Shown here piece after piece: positions 1 through 8,127 of a stretch of 64,000 nt of DNA. Source of the stretch: an uncultured Litoreibacter sp. (lineage in GTDB: Bacteria; Pseudomonadota; Alphaproteobacteria; Rhodobacterales; Rhodobacteraceae); NCBI RefSeq assembly GCF_947487515.1, contig NZ_CANKWO010000002.1, positions 62,001 to 126,000 of the forward strand, written 5' to 3'. Position 1 is the stretch's first letter, and each line of letters opens with the position of its first letter. The notes under the pieces were generated by a model that worked only from the letters and a program-made list of their open reading frames with translations, had not been told where the DNA came from and searched no databases. A program made the translations under genes and the position numbers.

Positions 1-12
1 ATAGATGCGGCG

Positions 13-639
13 TCATGACATGAACGCGTTTACGGTGCCGAAGACGTTGATGTCGTATCGGATTTGTCCGCTGTAGCGGTTCAGACTGCCAGGCCGATTG
101 TCGCGCGAATTGAATGCAAGACCCGTTGGCGGCTGACGCTGGATGAAGGCAATTGTTTTGGCGAGGATGTCAAAACTTTCAATGTCGCGGAAGTCGCGCC
201 TCGAGGCTATGCCACGCGCAAATTCGTGGGTCAGCCCAGCAATCATGACCCCCTCGCGCACAAATACGGTCCGCCCTTCGACCAAATAAGGCCCGATACC
301 CTGCGGTGCGGTTCGGTCGCGCTGATCAACGAAGCTGCCCTGAGCCTGCATGTTGACCATACACCAGATGCAGCTTTCGCAATCCTGTAAGCGCCGCTCG
401 TCGGCCTTTGAGCGGTCCCCAGCTTGCGTCTGAATAGCATCAACCTCGCTTTCGGTAGCTGGCGTGTCGAGATAGTCGTCAAGCAAGTCTACAACCACCA
501 CGCCGCCGATAAGCAGGGCCGCGCCACCTAACACGGCCATTTCCGTCGCAGTCAACCCGACGGCTGCGGTTGTTCCGACGGCTGCGGTACCGCCTCCTGC
601 AGTTGCGGCGGCCGGCACCAATGGAGCGAGAACTGGCAT
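13..639 (-). CDS. Unknown protein, candidate secreted effector
   Basis: Unrecognised 208-residue protein. Residues 1-55 are Ala/Gly-rich and hydrophobic with a likely membrane-inserting segment ending VVVVDLL. A charged linker follows, then three cysteines (C87, C90, C93, read as CESCIWC) and a polar, Arg-rich C-terminal half. The ATG at 639 shares a base with the TAA of the gene upstream (TAATG) and has a strong GGAGGGG ribosome site, so the two are translationally coupled. A hydrophobic N-terminus joined to a soluble domain and coupled to a small helical partner is common in type VI effector cassettes, and the partner resembles the gene at 14117 inside a clear T6SS cassette. No toxin family is recognised, so the effector role is inference. 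Any downstream partner lies left of the window. Confidence 0.6.
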   Translation of the reverse strand: MPVLAPLVPAAATAGGGTAAVGTTAAVGLTATEMAVLGGAALLIGGVVVVDLLDDYLDTPATESEVDAIQTQAGDRSKADERRLQDCESCIWCMVNMQAQGSFVDQRDRTAPQGIGPYLVEGRTVFVREGVMIAGLTHEFARGIASRRDFRDIESFDILAKTIAFIQRQPPTGLAFNSRDNRPGSLNRYSGQIRYDINVFGTVNAFMS

Positions 640-1055
640 TAATACCCCTCCTTTATCAAATATCGCGTCACATCGTAGATCACTCGCACCCGCGTGTTAA
701 TACCGATCCGGGAGTTTCGTAGCGTGGCTTGCAGATCCGGACCTTCCATCGCCTCTACCCCGCGTATGAAATACAGCAGCACCAAAAGTACATAGCTGTC
801 GTAGCTTGCCGAGGGGTGGTCCTTAAGAAAAGCGTGGGTCCGATCAAACAAAGCATTGCCGACGACCTCGAATTGGTCCCGGGACAAGGGAGGCTCCAAC
901 TGCGTTTTTTCAAAGCAATGTTGCACCACGCGCGCACGAAACTGTCTGACGGCGTGGACAGAAAGCACCTCGCGCTCACTATTCTCTATAATCCAAATAT
1001 TAGAACTCGATTTAAAATGTGTCAGTGCAATACGCGCCAAACAAAGGACGCGCAT
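639..1055 (-). CDS. Unknown helical protein, possible effector accessory
   Basis: Unrecognised protein of up to 138 residues, predicted mostly helical. By eye its second half shows the same pattern as the 14117 protein: a Tyr/Leu-rich helix, an acidic D-G/P-x-x-L turn, a basic helix, and a terminal I-x-E-G-L/Y. That neighbour sits between a DUF4123 adaptor and an amidase effector, so a shared accessory role is a reasonable guess. The ATG at 1055 has no clear Shine-Dalgarno sequence, and a GTG about 28 codons in (VLSVHAV) is an alternative start. It is the first gene of a two-gene unit with 13-639. Confidence 0.55.
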   Translation of the reverse strand: MRVLCLARIALTHFKSSSNIWIIENSEREVLSVHAVRQFRARVVQHCFEKTQLEPPLSRDQFEVVGNALFDRTHAFLKDHPSASYDSYVLLVLLYFIRGVEAMEGPDLQATLRNSRIGINTRVRVIYDVTRYLIKEGY

Positions 1056-1211
1056 ATTATTCGTTAATTATTGACGAGGCCGACATCGGTGTAAAGCGCA
1101 TCTCCTCAACAAAGACAAAGTATTTTTCTTCAAACACCCTCTAACATTGCATCGAGCGGTAGACTTGTCCTACGTTACGGCCAACGTTAAATATAGCTCG
1201 CGCACTCGCAT

Positions 1212-1724
1212 CTAATCCTCGATTAGACGGGCCGCACCGCTGCACCGAGAAAACATGACCAACGGCAGCTTTGGGCCGCCAGAAAAGGCGATCCAGTCGC
1301 ACGGGATCTGCGCGTACTGACGGGTGAAAATGTGCAGCCGATCGTGAAGTCGCTCAGACCAAAGATATTCTGACCCGACCATTAATTCGTCTTCCATCCA
1401 TTTCTCAACTGACGCTCTAGTCCCATCCGATATCTCAAACCGTACAGGTTTCTGTGTCTTGCTCTGTAACACCGACGCCCGTTTCTTGACTTGGCCGGAC
1501 GCAAAGACGTCAACCACCTTCATTCTCACGAGATCACACCCGCGAAGCTTGCTGTCGATTATCATGTTGAAGAGTGCGAGGTCGCGATGGTTCTCGACCA
1601 GTTCCAGTCGAACTCGGATTGCCCAAACATGTTTGGGCTTCAGCGGTCGTTTCTGACCAACGATGCGACCCTTGTTCCAAGCTGGGCGAAGTGCGCGAAT
1701 GGCTGGTAGGTTTGGTGTCTCCAT
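1212..1724 (-). pseudogene. Truncated tyrosine recombinase (phage integrase family)
   Basis: The first 120 or so residues match the widespread alphaproteobacterial tyrosine recombinase that begins METPNLPAIRALRPAWN and continues through IDSKLRGCDLVRMKV and TQKPVRFEI. The start at 1724 is set by GGAGGA seven bases upstream. After the region where the family reads RQYARIVRDWI the frame departs. The expected HSMRRTK box and the catalytic tyrosine are absent; the last 35 residues come from sequence like the degenerate intergenic repeats of this genome (AACGGCAGCTTTGGGCCG-like). The protein lacks the catalytic His-x-x-Arg and Tyr and is very probably inactive. Confidence 0.8.
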
Positions 1725-2002
1725 GACTGATCCTCCAATCCGCCATGCCCTCTCACAACGACAACCCCACGTTGGCAAGCCCTAATATCATAGGATGTTG
1801 CGCCGCATCTTAAGCTTGTTCCGCGCTTGTCCCAATCGACGCTATTCCCGTGCAGAACGCTCCTGACGGTGACTAAGTATTGAACTTCGCCAGAGACACT
1901 TTGAGGCACATCAGATAGTTAGACCCATATCAGGAACGTTTTGAGCCTTTTGAAGCACTTCGGTTACCTGTTTCTGCACATTTTCTTTAAGGATCACACA
2001 CA

Positions 2003-2275
2003 ATGTCAGACGATACGTCGCAGACCCACTACATTTGTCAGACCTACATCGAGACAAAAGGCTCAAAGGGCGCTCCGGCTGGCGTCAAAATTGACAAACA
2101 GTTTCAGTATACAACGGCGGAAGAGGCTGAGAGCCGCGCAGAGCGTGCGAGCCAAACCCCTGATTGTGCAGGCGCGGACGCTTATATGATTGTCGAGGAC
2201 CGAAGTTCTGGCGAGATAAGCCCGCCAACATTTCTAGTTCGGATCGGAAATGTGCCAGAGTTCGATGATTTTTGA
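2003..2275 (+). CDS. Small hypothetical protein
   Basis: A 90-residue acidic, Ser/Thr-rich protein with a plausible TAAGGAT ribosome site eight bases before the ATG. It contains no recognised domain; the pattern of short strands and an Ala/Glu-rich helix (EEAESRAERA) suggests a small alpha/beta fold. It ends four bases before the convergent oxygenase gene. It is accepted as real because of the ribosome site, balanced composition and lack of a competing frame. Confidence 0.55.
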   Translation: MSDDTSQTHYICQTYIETKGSKGAPAGVKIDKQFQYTTAEEAESRAERASQTPDCAGADAYMIVEDRSSGEISPPTFLVRIGNVPEFDDF

Positions 2276-2279
2276 TCGG

Positions 2280-2831
2280 CTATCTGAACGCCGGCCCATG
2301 TGCCCATAGTGTGAGTGAGTGGCGCATGCCGCTTTGCACGGGAACCACCTGATGCAAGGTATAGCTGGGGAAAATACTGACACAGCCTTGAGCACGGTTA
2401 GCCGACAGGATTTGGGCGCTTGGCATCACCTCGAGATCGCCCCCTTTGTAAGAATTTGGCAGGCTGAGTTGTAGCACGAGTGTGAGCTTGCGTTTGCGGG
2501 CCACAGGGCCTTCGCCAATGTCTGAGTGCCATGCGAAATGGCCGCTGTCAGAGGCGTCATAGCTTGCGACCTGCGGGCTTTCGGCAAACTCGTGCAGGTC
2601 GAAGCCAAACTGATCGGCATTGGACTTGCGGACAATTTCGATCAGTCGATCCATGACCCAACCAAGCCCGTCAACGTCATCAAGCCAAACTAAATGTGCC
2701 GTGCGGAGGGAAGGGTTGCGCGTTTGGCCGACCAATCGCGCATCTTTGGACGGGGCAGCCGTGATGGCCGCAAGGATGCGGTCACATTCGCCTGCGCTGA
2801 ACGCATCTGGCAGGGAAAAGAGTGCCGCCAT
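2280..2831 (-). CDS. 2-oxoglutarate/Fe(II)-dependent oxygenase (PKHD/prolyl hydroxylase type)
   Basis: A 183-residue protein with the double-stranded beta-helix signature of 2OG-Fe(II) oxygenases: the iron-binding H-x-D in FAWHSDIG, the distal His in YTLHQV, and the 2OG-binding Arg ten residues later in MRHSLTLW. The size and G-G-D-L-E-V segment fit the PKHD-type hydroxylase family, which hydroxylates proteins or small molecules in the cytoplasm using iron, 2-oxoglutarate and oxygen. The substrate cannot be told from sequence. It lies 32 bases downstream of the cytidylyltransferase on the same strand and may be co-transcribed with it. Confidence 0.85.
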   Translation of the reverse strand: MAALFSLPDAFSAGECDRILAAITAAPSKDARLVGQTRNPSLRTAHLVWLDDVDGLGWVMDRLIEIVRKSNADQFGFDLHEFAESPQVASYDASDSGHFAWHSDIGEGPVARKRKLTLVLQLSLPNSYKGGDLEVMPSAQILSANRAQGCVSIFPSYTLHQVVPVQSGMRHSLTLWAHGPAFR

Positions 2832-2863
2832 CTATGTCGTCTTTTTTGAGAGTAGACTGGTTT

Positions 2864-3292
2864 TCATTCGGCTGCCCTCGCATGAGTTTGCGCCATGACC
2901 ATCTGTTTAATTTTTGTGGATGATGTTCGCGGATTGTAGCGCACCTGAGAGACCTGTTTGCCCATATCCTTCAGGTAGGCATCAACATCAAGATTGTGGC
3001 GTTTGCGGCCCCAATCCTCGCCGATCACAAAGATATCGGCGCCTACCGCTTTGCAGCCTGAAACGTATTCGAGCGCATGATAGGGCCGCACGATGTCCAC
3101 ACAACTGAGCGCCTCAAGCATCTCAACGCGCTGTTGCAATGGGATAACCGGAACGTTCGGCTTGTACAGGTTCACGACCTCATCTGATGCGACGCCAACG
3201 GCTAAAGTGTCGCCCAATGATTTGCAGTGATTTAACAAAGCCAGATGGCCAACATGAAGAAGGTCGAAAGTGCCAACGGTGTAGACGATCAT
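2864..3292 (-). CDS. Cytidylyltransferase-like protein (glycerol-3-phosphate/ethanolamine-phosphate type)
   Basis: A 142-residue protein of the nucleotidyltransferase superfamily. It has the ATP/CTP-binding GTFDLLHVGH near the N-terminus, a GEDWGRKR segment and the C-terminal RTSSTKIK motif (RTxGxSTTxI-like) typical of TagD and phosphocholine/phosphoethanolamine cytidylyltransferases. The internal start (MIVYTVG, 3292) is preferred over the longer frame because family members start just before this strand and an AGGA precedes it. Activating a phospho-alcohol with CTP would supply a CDP-alcohol, and the divergent neighbour at 3531 is a CDP-alcohol phosphotransferase. The pair plausibly makes a lipid head group or polar lipid; the substrate is unknown. 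Confidence 0.85.
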   Translation of the reverse strand: MIVYTVGTFDLLHVGHLALLNHCKSLGDTLAVGVASDEVVNLYKPNVPVIPLQQRVEMLEALSCVDIVRPYHALEYVSGCKAVGADIFVIGEDWGRKRHNLDVDAYLKDMGKQVSQVRYNPRTSSTKIKQMVMAQTHARAAE

Positions 3293-3530
3293 TTTCGCTT
3301 TATCCTTTTGCCCACCCATCATCGGTGGTAGCACGAGGCATCTGAATGCGCGTGTGCGTATTTGTTCAGTTTTTTTCAAATAATTAAACTGAGATACCTC
3401 CAGGCGTTCAGACGCCCGGAGTCGGTTCACGTTTTGAAACTGCGCGTTTCAAATGCACTCAGAATGGAAAGCAGAGATTGCCTGTCAAATGTTGACAAGG
3501 TGTCCCTTCGCCTAACTCAAAGGATGTCAT

Positions 3531-4232
3531 ATGACAATCGAAAACGCTGTCACGCCCAAGCCTCCGATCTTGTCATACATCAAAGATCTGCCAAACATCT
3601 GCTCTCTCGCGGGGCTGGGCTGCTCTTTGCTGGCGATTTATTTTGCGATAATCGAGCTTTATCCTGCGGCGATGATCGGCATGATTTGGGCCGTTGGGTT
3701 TGATTGGGCGGATGGGTTGATTGCCCGTCGGATGAAGGGTCGCACCGGCGATGATCGCGCGTTTGGTGGCACGCTCGATCTGTTGATCGACATTGTCAGC
3801 TACGGCGTAACGCCCGCCATATTGATCCTGAGCTATGCTGATTTCAGTCCTTGGTTCTTGCCCGTTGTGTTCGTCACCTTGGTTTTTGGCGTGATCCGCC
3901 TGAGCTATTTCAGTACATTCGGGCTTTCGGGTGATGCGAAATACACGGGGCTTGCGATTGATAACAACAGTATCAGTCTTGTCTTTATTGTTATGTTTTC
4001 AGGTTTTTTTGAACGCCCAACATTTGCGATTATTCTCGCGATCAGCGCCTTGTGCCTTGCGGTGTTGAACGTCTCTCAAATCAAGACGCCCAAACTGTCC
4101 GGAAACCCAGTTAATGTTGCCATTCTGGCGCTGTACACGCTCTTGGCGACCCTGTTCTATAGCTGGTCTTTGCTGCACGGGTATGGAGCTTTCAGGAATT
4201 TCTGTACCCTGAAAGCCGACTGCCAATTTTGA
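3531..4232 (+). CDS. CDP-alcohol phosphatidyltransferase family membrane protein
   Basis: A 233-residue integral membrane protein with five or six hydrophobic segments. It carries the family motif D-x2-D-G-x2-A-R followed by G-x3-D-x3-D, visible as DWADGLIAR and then FGGTLDLLID around residues 58-88; the spacer between the halves is longer than the usual eight residues. These enzymes move a phospho-alcohol between CDP and an acceptor; phosphatidylserine and phosphatidylcholine synthases are members. It is transcribed away from the cytidylyltransferase, a natural partner. Its 3' end overlaps the convergent acyltransferase by 41 bases. Confidence 0.85.
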   Translation: MTIENAVTPKPPILSYIKDLPNICSLAGLGCSLLAIYFAIIELYPAAMIGMIWAVGFDWADGLIARRMKGRTGDDRAFGGTLDLLIDIVSYGVTPAILILSYADFSPWFLPVVFVTLVFGVIRLSYFSTFGLSGDAKYTGLAIDNNSISLVFIVMFSGFFERPTFAIILAISALCLAVLNVSQIKTPKLSGNPVNVAILALYTLLATLFYSWSLLHGYGAFRNFCTLKADCQF

Positions 4233-5166
4233 CGGCGACCGCGCGAATGGTCTTGCTGAAAATGGGGTTTGCCAGAACGATAGTTGTGACCAGGGATATC
4301 GGGACAACGAGAGCAATCCTCCAGTGAAGCGAGAGCGGGCCATATCTGGCAATCGCTTCTCCCACAGTCATCACGAAGAAACCATGTAACGCGAATATGG
4401 CCAAACTATTCTCACCGATTGCACTCAAATAGCTACGGTTGGTGGGTACGCAGGCAAGGAAGGCAACTATGCTTGCGGAACTGATGACCAACAGGGCAAA
4501 TTTGATGAGTGCGGCAGGCACTTCATCAAAACCTAAGCGTGCGTAAGTGAACGAACCGTATAGCCACCCCTGATGCAGGCCAGACGAATTTATTACGACA
4601 GCCGCTACCCCCAGAACCGCTACTGCGAGGTACCATCGGGTTGCAAAGGTTTGCGATATTGCGACTACGCGATGCCCGTAAAGGAACCCGCCGACGAAGA
4701 ATGGCAAAAAGGTTAGGGTTCGCATGATACTAAACTGATAACCGTCTCCCGGATAAAAGCCACTGATGATAGCAACTGCAATCGACACCGCAAACGCATG
4801 CGGCACCCTAGAAACTAGCGGAATCAACAGCGTCCAAAAAATGAAAGACAATAGAAACCACAAAATCCAATACGGCTGAAACAGGCCCACCACCCATTTA
4901 CCGTTGATGGCGCTCACTGGAACCACATAGGCCAACTGAAACATCGCGAGGATAATAGCGATATATATAACGCGTTCCCTAAGTCCTTCTCGTTTGGAGG
5001 TCATCCCCGCCAAAAAAATGAAAGCTGGCATATGAAACACATAAATCGCTGTAAGGATCAAGCTGAGGTGCCGGTTCTCCCAACCATTGATCGCTTCGAG
5101 GTAATGCCCCAACACAACCAAAAAGATGAGCATGCCTTTAGCGTTATCTAGTAGAAGTACTCGCAT
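4192..5166 (-). CDS. Acyltransferase family membrane protein (acyltransferase 3 / fucose 4-O-acetylase type)
   Basis: A 324-residue protein with about ten transmembrane segments. It begins with the hallmark of membrane acyltransferase-3 proteins: LLLDNAKGMLIFLVVLGH (Asp-Asn near the start and catalytic-type His in VLGH), then HMPAFIFLAGM. These enzymes acetylate or succinylate sugars or glucans at the inner membrane. Together with the CDP-alcohol genes it suggests envelope lipid or glycan modification, but no operon links them because it is convergent with 3531-4232. Confidence 0.85.
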   Translation of the reverse strand: MRVLLLDNAKGMLIFLVVLGHYLEAINGWENRHLSLILTAIYVFHMPAFIFLAGMTSKREGLRERVIYIAIILAMFQLAYVVPVSAINGKWVVGLFQPYWILWFLLSFIFWTLLIPLVSRVPHAFAVSIAVAIISGFYPGDGYQFSIMRTLTFLPFFVGGFLYGHRVVAISQTFATRWYLAVAVLGVAAVVINSSGLHQGWLYGSFTYARLGFDEVPAALIKFALLVISSASIVAFLACVPTNRSYLSAIGENSLAIFALHGFFVMTVGEAIARYGPLSLHWRIALVVPISLVTTIVLANPIFSKTIRAVAVKIGSRLSGYRNS

Positions 5167-5678
5167 TTACCTACTGAACTGGCTGCAAAATCTAGCAGCT
5201 ACCTTCCTGTCGCAAACAAATTGTTGCTATGACAATTGTAAGAGCTGCACGAAAGTGGCAGTCAAAACGATCTCGTCGGCTAAGAAATTACATTCCTGGT
5301 ACCAGCAAATTGCTCTCAGCAGTTGCCCTTACAGTTGTCATTCCCCTCACTAAATCAGAGCGCCCCTTGGCGCAAGCTCAACGAAGGCTCTCCTCGTCCA
5401 CAGACCGTGGGTTCGACTAGCGCTGGCCTTCGCGCTCGCGGCGAATGTCTCCTCCGACGGGCTGCATCGCAGCATCGACACACACTAGTGAACGGCGGCC
5501 TTGGGCCGCTTAAAACGTTGCAAAGTTTGCTTCAAGCGCATAGCAGACCTTGGTGCAGACAGCGGCGAACGGCCTCTTCCCGACCCAATTTACCGGACGT
5601 CGCAACAACAGCGTTTGATAGCGCGGCACTATAAACGAACTTAGTGCTTGGTCTTGCGGATTGTGTGATACGTGATCG
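5167..5678. other. Non-coding stretch with degenerate repeats
   Basis: No convincing gene in 512 bases. Short frames on both strands lack ribosome sites and have repeat-derived composition. The middle and right parts contain fragments of the genome's degenerate repeat family (AACGGCGGCCTTGGGCCG; GCGGCGAATGTC; GGGCTGCATCGCAGCATCG), as seen again at 13.2, 33.2, 49.3, 50.9 and 55.8 kb. Confidence 0.5.
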
Positions 5679-6614
5679 TCAAACGATATTTATTCGTTTG
5701 CGATCGAGTACAAGTTCTAGGAATTCTTGCAGAACTTGCGACTGGTTTCGATCTCTTCGCCAAATCGCCATGATCGGAGTTGAAAAGCCGAAAACCTCTG
5801 GCAGGATTTCTAGAAATTCAAACTGCGCTGTGTTTCTACAGTGCGCAGGGAAAAAACCCAGATATATCCCAAAACCAACCAGGGCCATCACTGCTTCTGT
5901 TTGATAAGCGACTGTCCCTACTGGGAAGTTCTGTTTTAGTGCGCGTAACCGGTCGCTTTCAAAGTAGCCGCGGTGGACCAGCGCATGTTTGGTGACAACA
6001 TCCTTTGAAACGTCGACACCCGATCGAATTTTTGTAGCAATTGGATGATTGGCGGCGCAGTAAAGCCCGACTTCCTCGTCGTAAAGCGAAGCGTAGTTCA
6101 AGCTGGGATGCCTTTGATAGTCAGGCACAATTCCGATATGTAAACTTCCGTCCATGACGCCGCGTTCAACTTCTGACGGGGTGCCGGTCATCAGACTGAC
6201 ATTGGCCTCAGGTGCGCGTTCACGAAACGCGCTAATTGCCGGGACGAGAGGATTGCGTGTATCGATGACTGTATAGTCGATCATGCCAATGTTAATTTGG
6301 CCGACAAGTTTGTTGTTGATCGCGGCGATGTTGGTAGAGAACTCCTCTGAAGCCGCGAGGAGACGGTCGATATGCTCAAGCGCCATTTCACCCTGCTGGG
6401 TCAGCGCAAAGCCTCCACGCCCTCGATGGCACAAACGCAGCCCCAATCGAGTTTCAAGGTCAGATACCTGACGCGATATCGTTGATGCACCAACCCCTAA
6501 TTCGGTCTGGGCGGCTGATAGGCCGGAACATTCGATAACGGTTTTAAAGACCCGCATCAGCTTTAAGTCAGCTTCAGTAACATTCCCCGAAAAGATGCGT
6601 TTGCGCCGCGCCAA
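5679..6614 (-). CDS. LysR-family transcriptional regulator
   Basis: A 311-residue regulator with an N-terminal winged helix-turn-helix (residues about 15-75, including SAAQTELGVGASTISRQV) and a C-terminal substrate-binding domain of usual length. The start is TTG. It is transcribed divergently from the ureohydrolase operon 111 bases away, the classic position for a LysR activator of the adjacent catabolic genes; guanidinobutyrase genes of Pseudomonas are controlled by such a neighbour. The likely ligand is therefore an amine or guanidino compound, which is inference. Confidence 0.9.
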   Translation of the reverse strand: MARRKRIFSGNVTEADLKLMRVFKTVIECSGLSAAQTELGVGASTISRQVSDLETRLGLRLCHRGRGGFALTQQGEMALEHIDRLLAASEEFSTNIAAINNKLVGQINIGMIDYTVIDTRNPLVPAISAFRERAPEANVSLMTGTPSEVERGVMDGSLHIGIVPDYQRHPSLNYASLYDEEVGLYCAANHPIATKIRSGVDVSKDVVTKHALVHRGYFESDRLRALKQNFPVGTVAYQTEAVMALVGFGIYLGFFPAHCRNTAQFEFLEILPEVFGFSTPIMAIWRRDRNQSQVLQEFLELVLDRKRINIV

Positions 6615-6685
6615 AACAAACCTCGTTCTTAGTTATCACTTTATGCAAGTAATCTTGCTTCATTTCCAGTTTATAAAACCTTCAA

Positions 6686-6703
6686 CTTCTTCGAAACAAG
6701 AAG
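6686..6703. promoter_or_regulatory. Dyad between divergent LysR and ureohydrolase genes
   Basis: A perfect six-base inverted repeat with a six-base spacer (CTTCTT-N6-AAGAAG) lies in the divergent intergenic region, 22 bases before the TTG start of the ureohydrolase. Its position and symmetry fit a LysR-type operator, although it lacks the textbook T-N11-A form. No binding data can be inferred. Confidence 0.3.
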
Positions 6704-6725
6704 AAACGAAAGAAAGGGGTGCGGT

Positions 6726-7769
6726 TTGTCACACCATACTGAAAAATTGGAATTACTGCGGGCCAAGTTTGCCGACTCCGATGGTGGAACGATTTTCACA
6801 CCTAAATATCAGCGCGTTGCAGAAAAGGTTTTTTCTGAAGGAGGGCATCGTTCAGCCCCTTATGCAGGTATCCCCACGCTATTGGACTCGCCGCAGCGCC
6901 CCGCCGAAGGCATGAAAGACTTGCAAGTTGCATTGTTTGGCGTGCCCATGGATTTGGGCGTGACCAATCGGAACGGATCACGGTTTGGGCCGCGTGCGTT
7001 GCGCGCAATCGAGCGCGTCGGCCCCTATAACGATGCGCTTGAAACTGCACCCATTCATGAAATGGCGGTGGCTGATATTGGCGACGTGCCTTTCCGCAGT
7101 CGATTTGATCTCGCTCAGAGTCATGAAGACATTGAAGCGCTTGCCAGAGCAGTCGTTGCCAACAATGTCCTACCCATGGCAGTGGGCGGGGATCATTCGA
7201 TCACACATCCTATTTTGCGCGCCGTAGGTGAAAAGACGCCCGTAGGCATGATCCATATCGATGCGCACTGCGATACCGGCGGGTCCTACGAGGGGGAGAA
7301 GTTCCATCACGGGGGGCCCTTTCGCAACGCGGTCTTAGATGGTGTTTTGGACCCGGAGCGAACCATTCAGATCGGCATTCGCGGCGCTGCAGGATACATT
7401 TGGGAATTTTCCACGATGTCTGGGATGACCGTTATTGAAGCCAAAGATATTACTGAGGAACGCCTGCCGGAGATCATCGCATTGGCGCGGCAGGTCGTAG
7501 GCGATGGGCCAACCTATCTATCCTTTGATATCGACAGCCTTGATCCAGCCTTCGCCCCTGGCACCGGAACGCCAGAGGTTGGAGGCCTTACGACACGTGA
7601 AGCCATGAAATTGATCCGAGGCTTCAAAGGTTTGAACTTTGTTGGAGGCGACGTCGTCGAAGTTGCTCCGGCCTATGACCCCACCACCAACACCGCCCAA
7701 AACGGTGCGCAGATGCTGTTTGAAATTCTCAGCCTGATGCAGTTTTCCCCCTCACTCCCTTCAAAATAG
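6726..7769 (+). CDS. Ureohydrolase, agmatinase/guanidinobutyrase-like
   Basis: A 347-residue arginase/agmatinase-superfamily enzyme. The dinuclear manganese ligands are all visible: GGDHS, the D-A-H-x-D of HIDAHCD, and S-F-D-I-D-S-L-D-P with the following A-P-G-T-G-T-P-E. It hydrolyses a guanidino compound to urea and an amine in the cytoplasm. The TTG start is favoured by an AAGGGG site and by family length. RidA, an ornithine-cyclodeaminase-like enzyme and a convergent polyamine-type transporter point to agmatine or 4-guanidinobutyrate; the sequence alone cannot decide between them. It is the first gene of a three-gene operon. Confidence 0.9.
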   Translation: MSHHTEKLELLRAKFADSDGGTIFTPKYQRVAEKVFSEGGHRSAPYAGIPTLLDSPQRPAEGMKDLQVALFGVPMDLGVTNRNGSRFGPRALRAIERVGPYNDALETAPIHEMAVADIGDVPFRSRFDLAQSHEDIEALARAVVANNVLPMAVGGDHSITHPILRAVGEKTPVGMIHIDAHCDTGGSYEGEKFHHGGPFRNAVLDGVLDPERTIQIGIRGAAGYIWEFSTMSGMTVIEAKDITEERLPEIIALARQVVGDGPTYLSFDIDSLDPAFAPGTGTPEVGGLTTREAMKLIRGFKGLNFVGGDVVEVAPAYDPTTNTAQNGAQMLFEILSLMQFSPSLPSK

Positions 7770-7780
7770 AAAGATGAAGA

Positions 7781-8125
7781 ATGGCGATTGAACGTAAAGA
7801 ACCCGATAACCGCATGAGCCAGATCGTGATCCATAACGACATGATCTATCTTGCTGGACAGATCGGCGAAGGCCCTGATGTGAAGTCTCAAACCGTATCG
7901 ATGTTAGCCGAAGTTGACCGCTTGTTGGCTGAGGCTGGCAGCAGCAAGTCTAACATTCTACAGGCGCAAATCTGGCTCTCTGACATCTCCACCGTGGCAG
8001 AGATGAACGAAGTCTGGGATGCATGGATTGACCCAAAAAATCCGCCAGCACGCGCCTGCGTGGAAAGCAAACTTGTCACACCGGACTTCCTTGTTGAAGT
8101 TATGGTGACCGCCACCAAAGGCTAA
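7781..8125 (+). CDS. RidA/YjgF family protein
   Basis: A 114-residue RidA-fold protein with the family strands IYLAGQIG, the arginine of PPARACVESK that binds the carboxylate of imine substrates, and the terminal VEVMVTA strand. RidA proteins hydrolyse reactive enamines and imines made during amino-acid and polyamine breakdown. It starts 11 bases after the ureohydrolase and ends two bases before the cyclodeaminase gene, so the three are co-transcribed. Confidence 0.9.
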   Translation: MAIERKEPDNRMSQIVIHNDMIYLAGQIGEGPDVKSQTVSMLAEVDRLLAEAGSSKSNILQAQIWLSDISTVAEMNEVWDAWIDPKNPPARACVESKLVTPDFLVEVMVTATKG

Positions 8126-8127
8126 CC

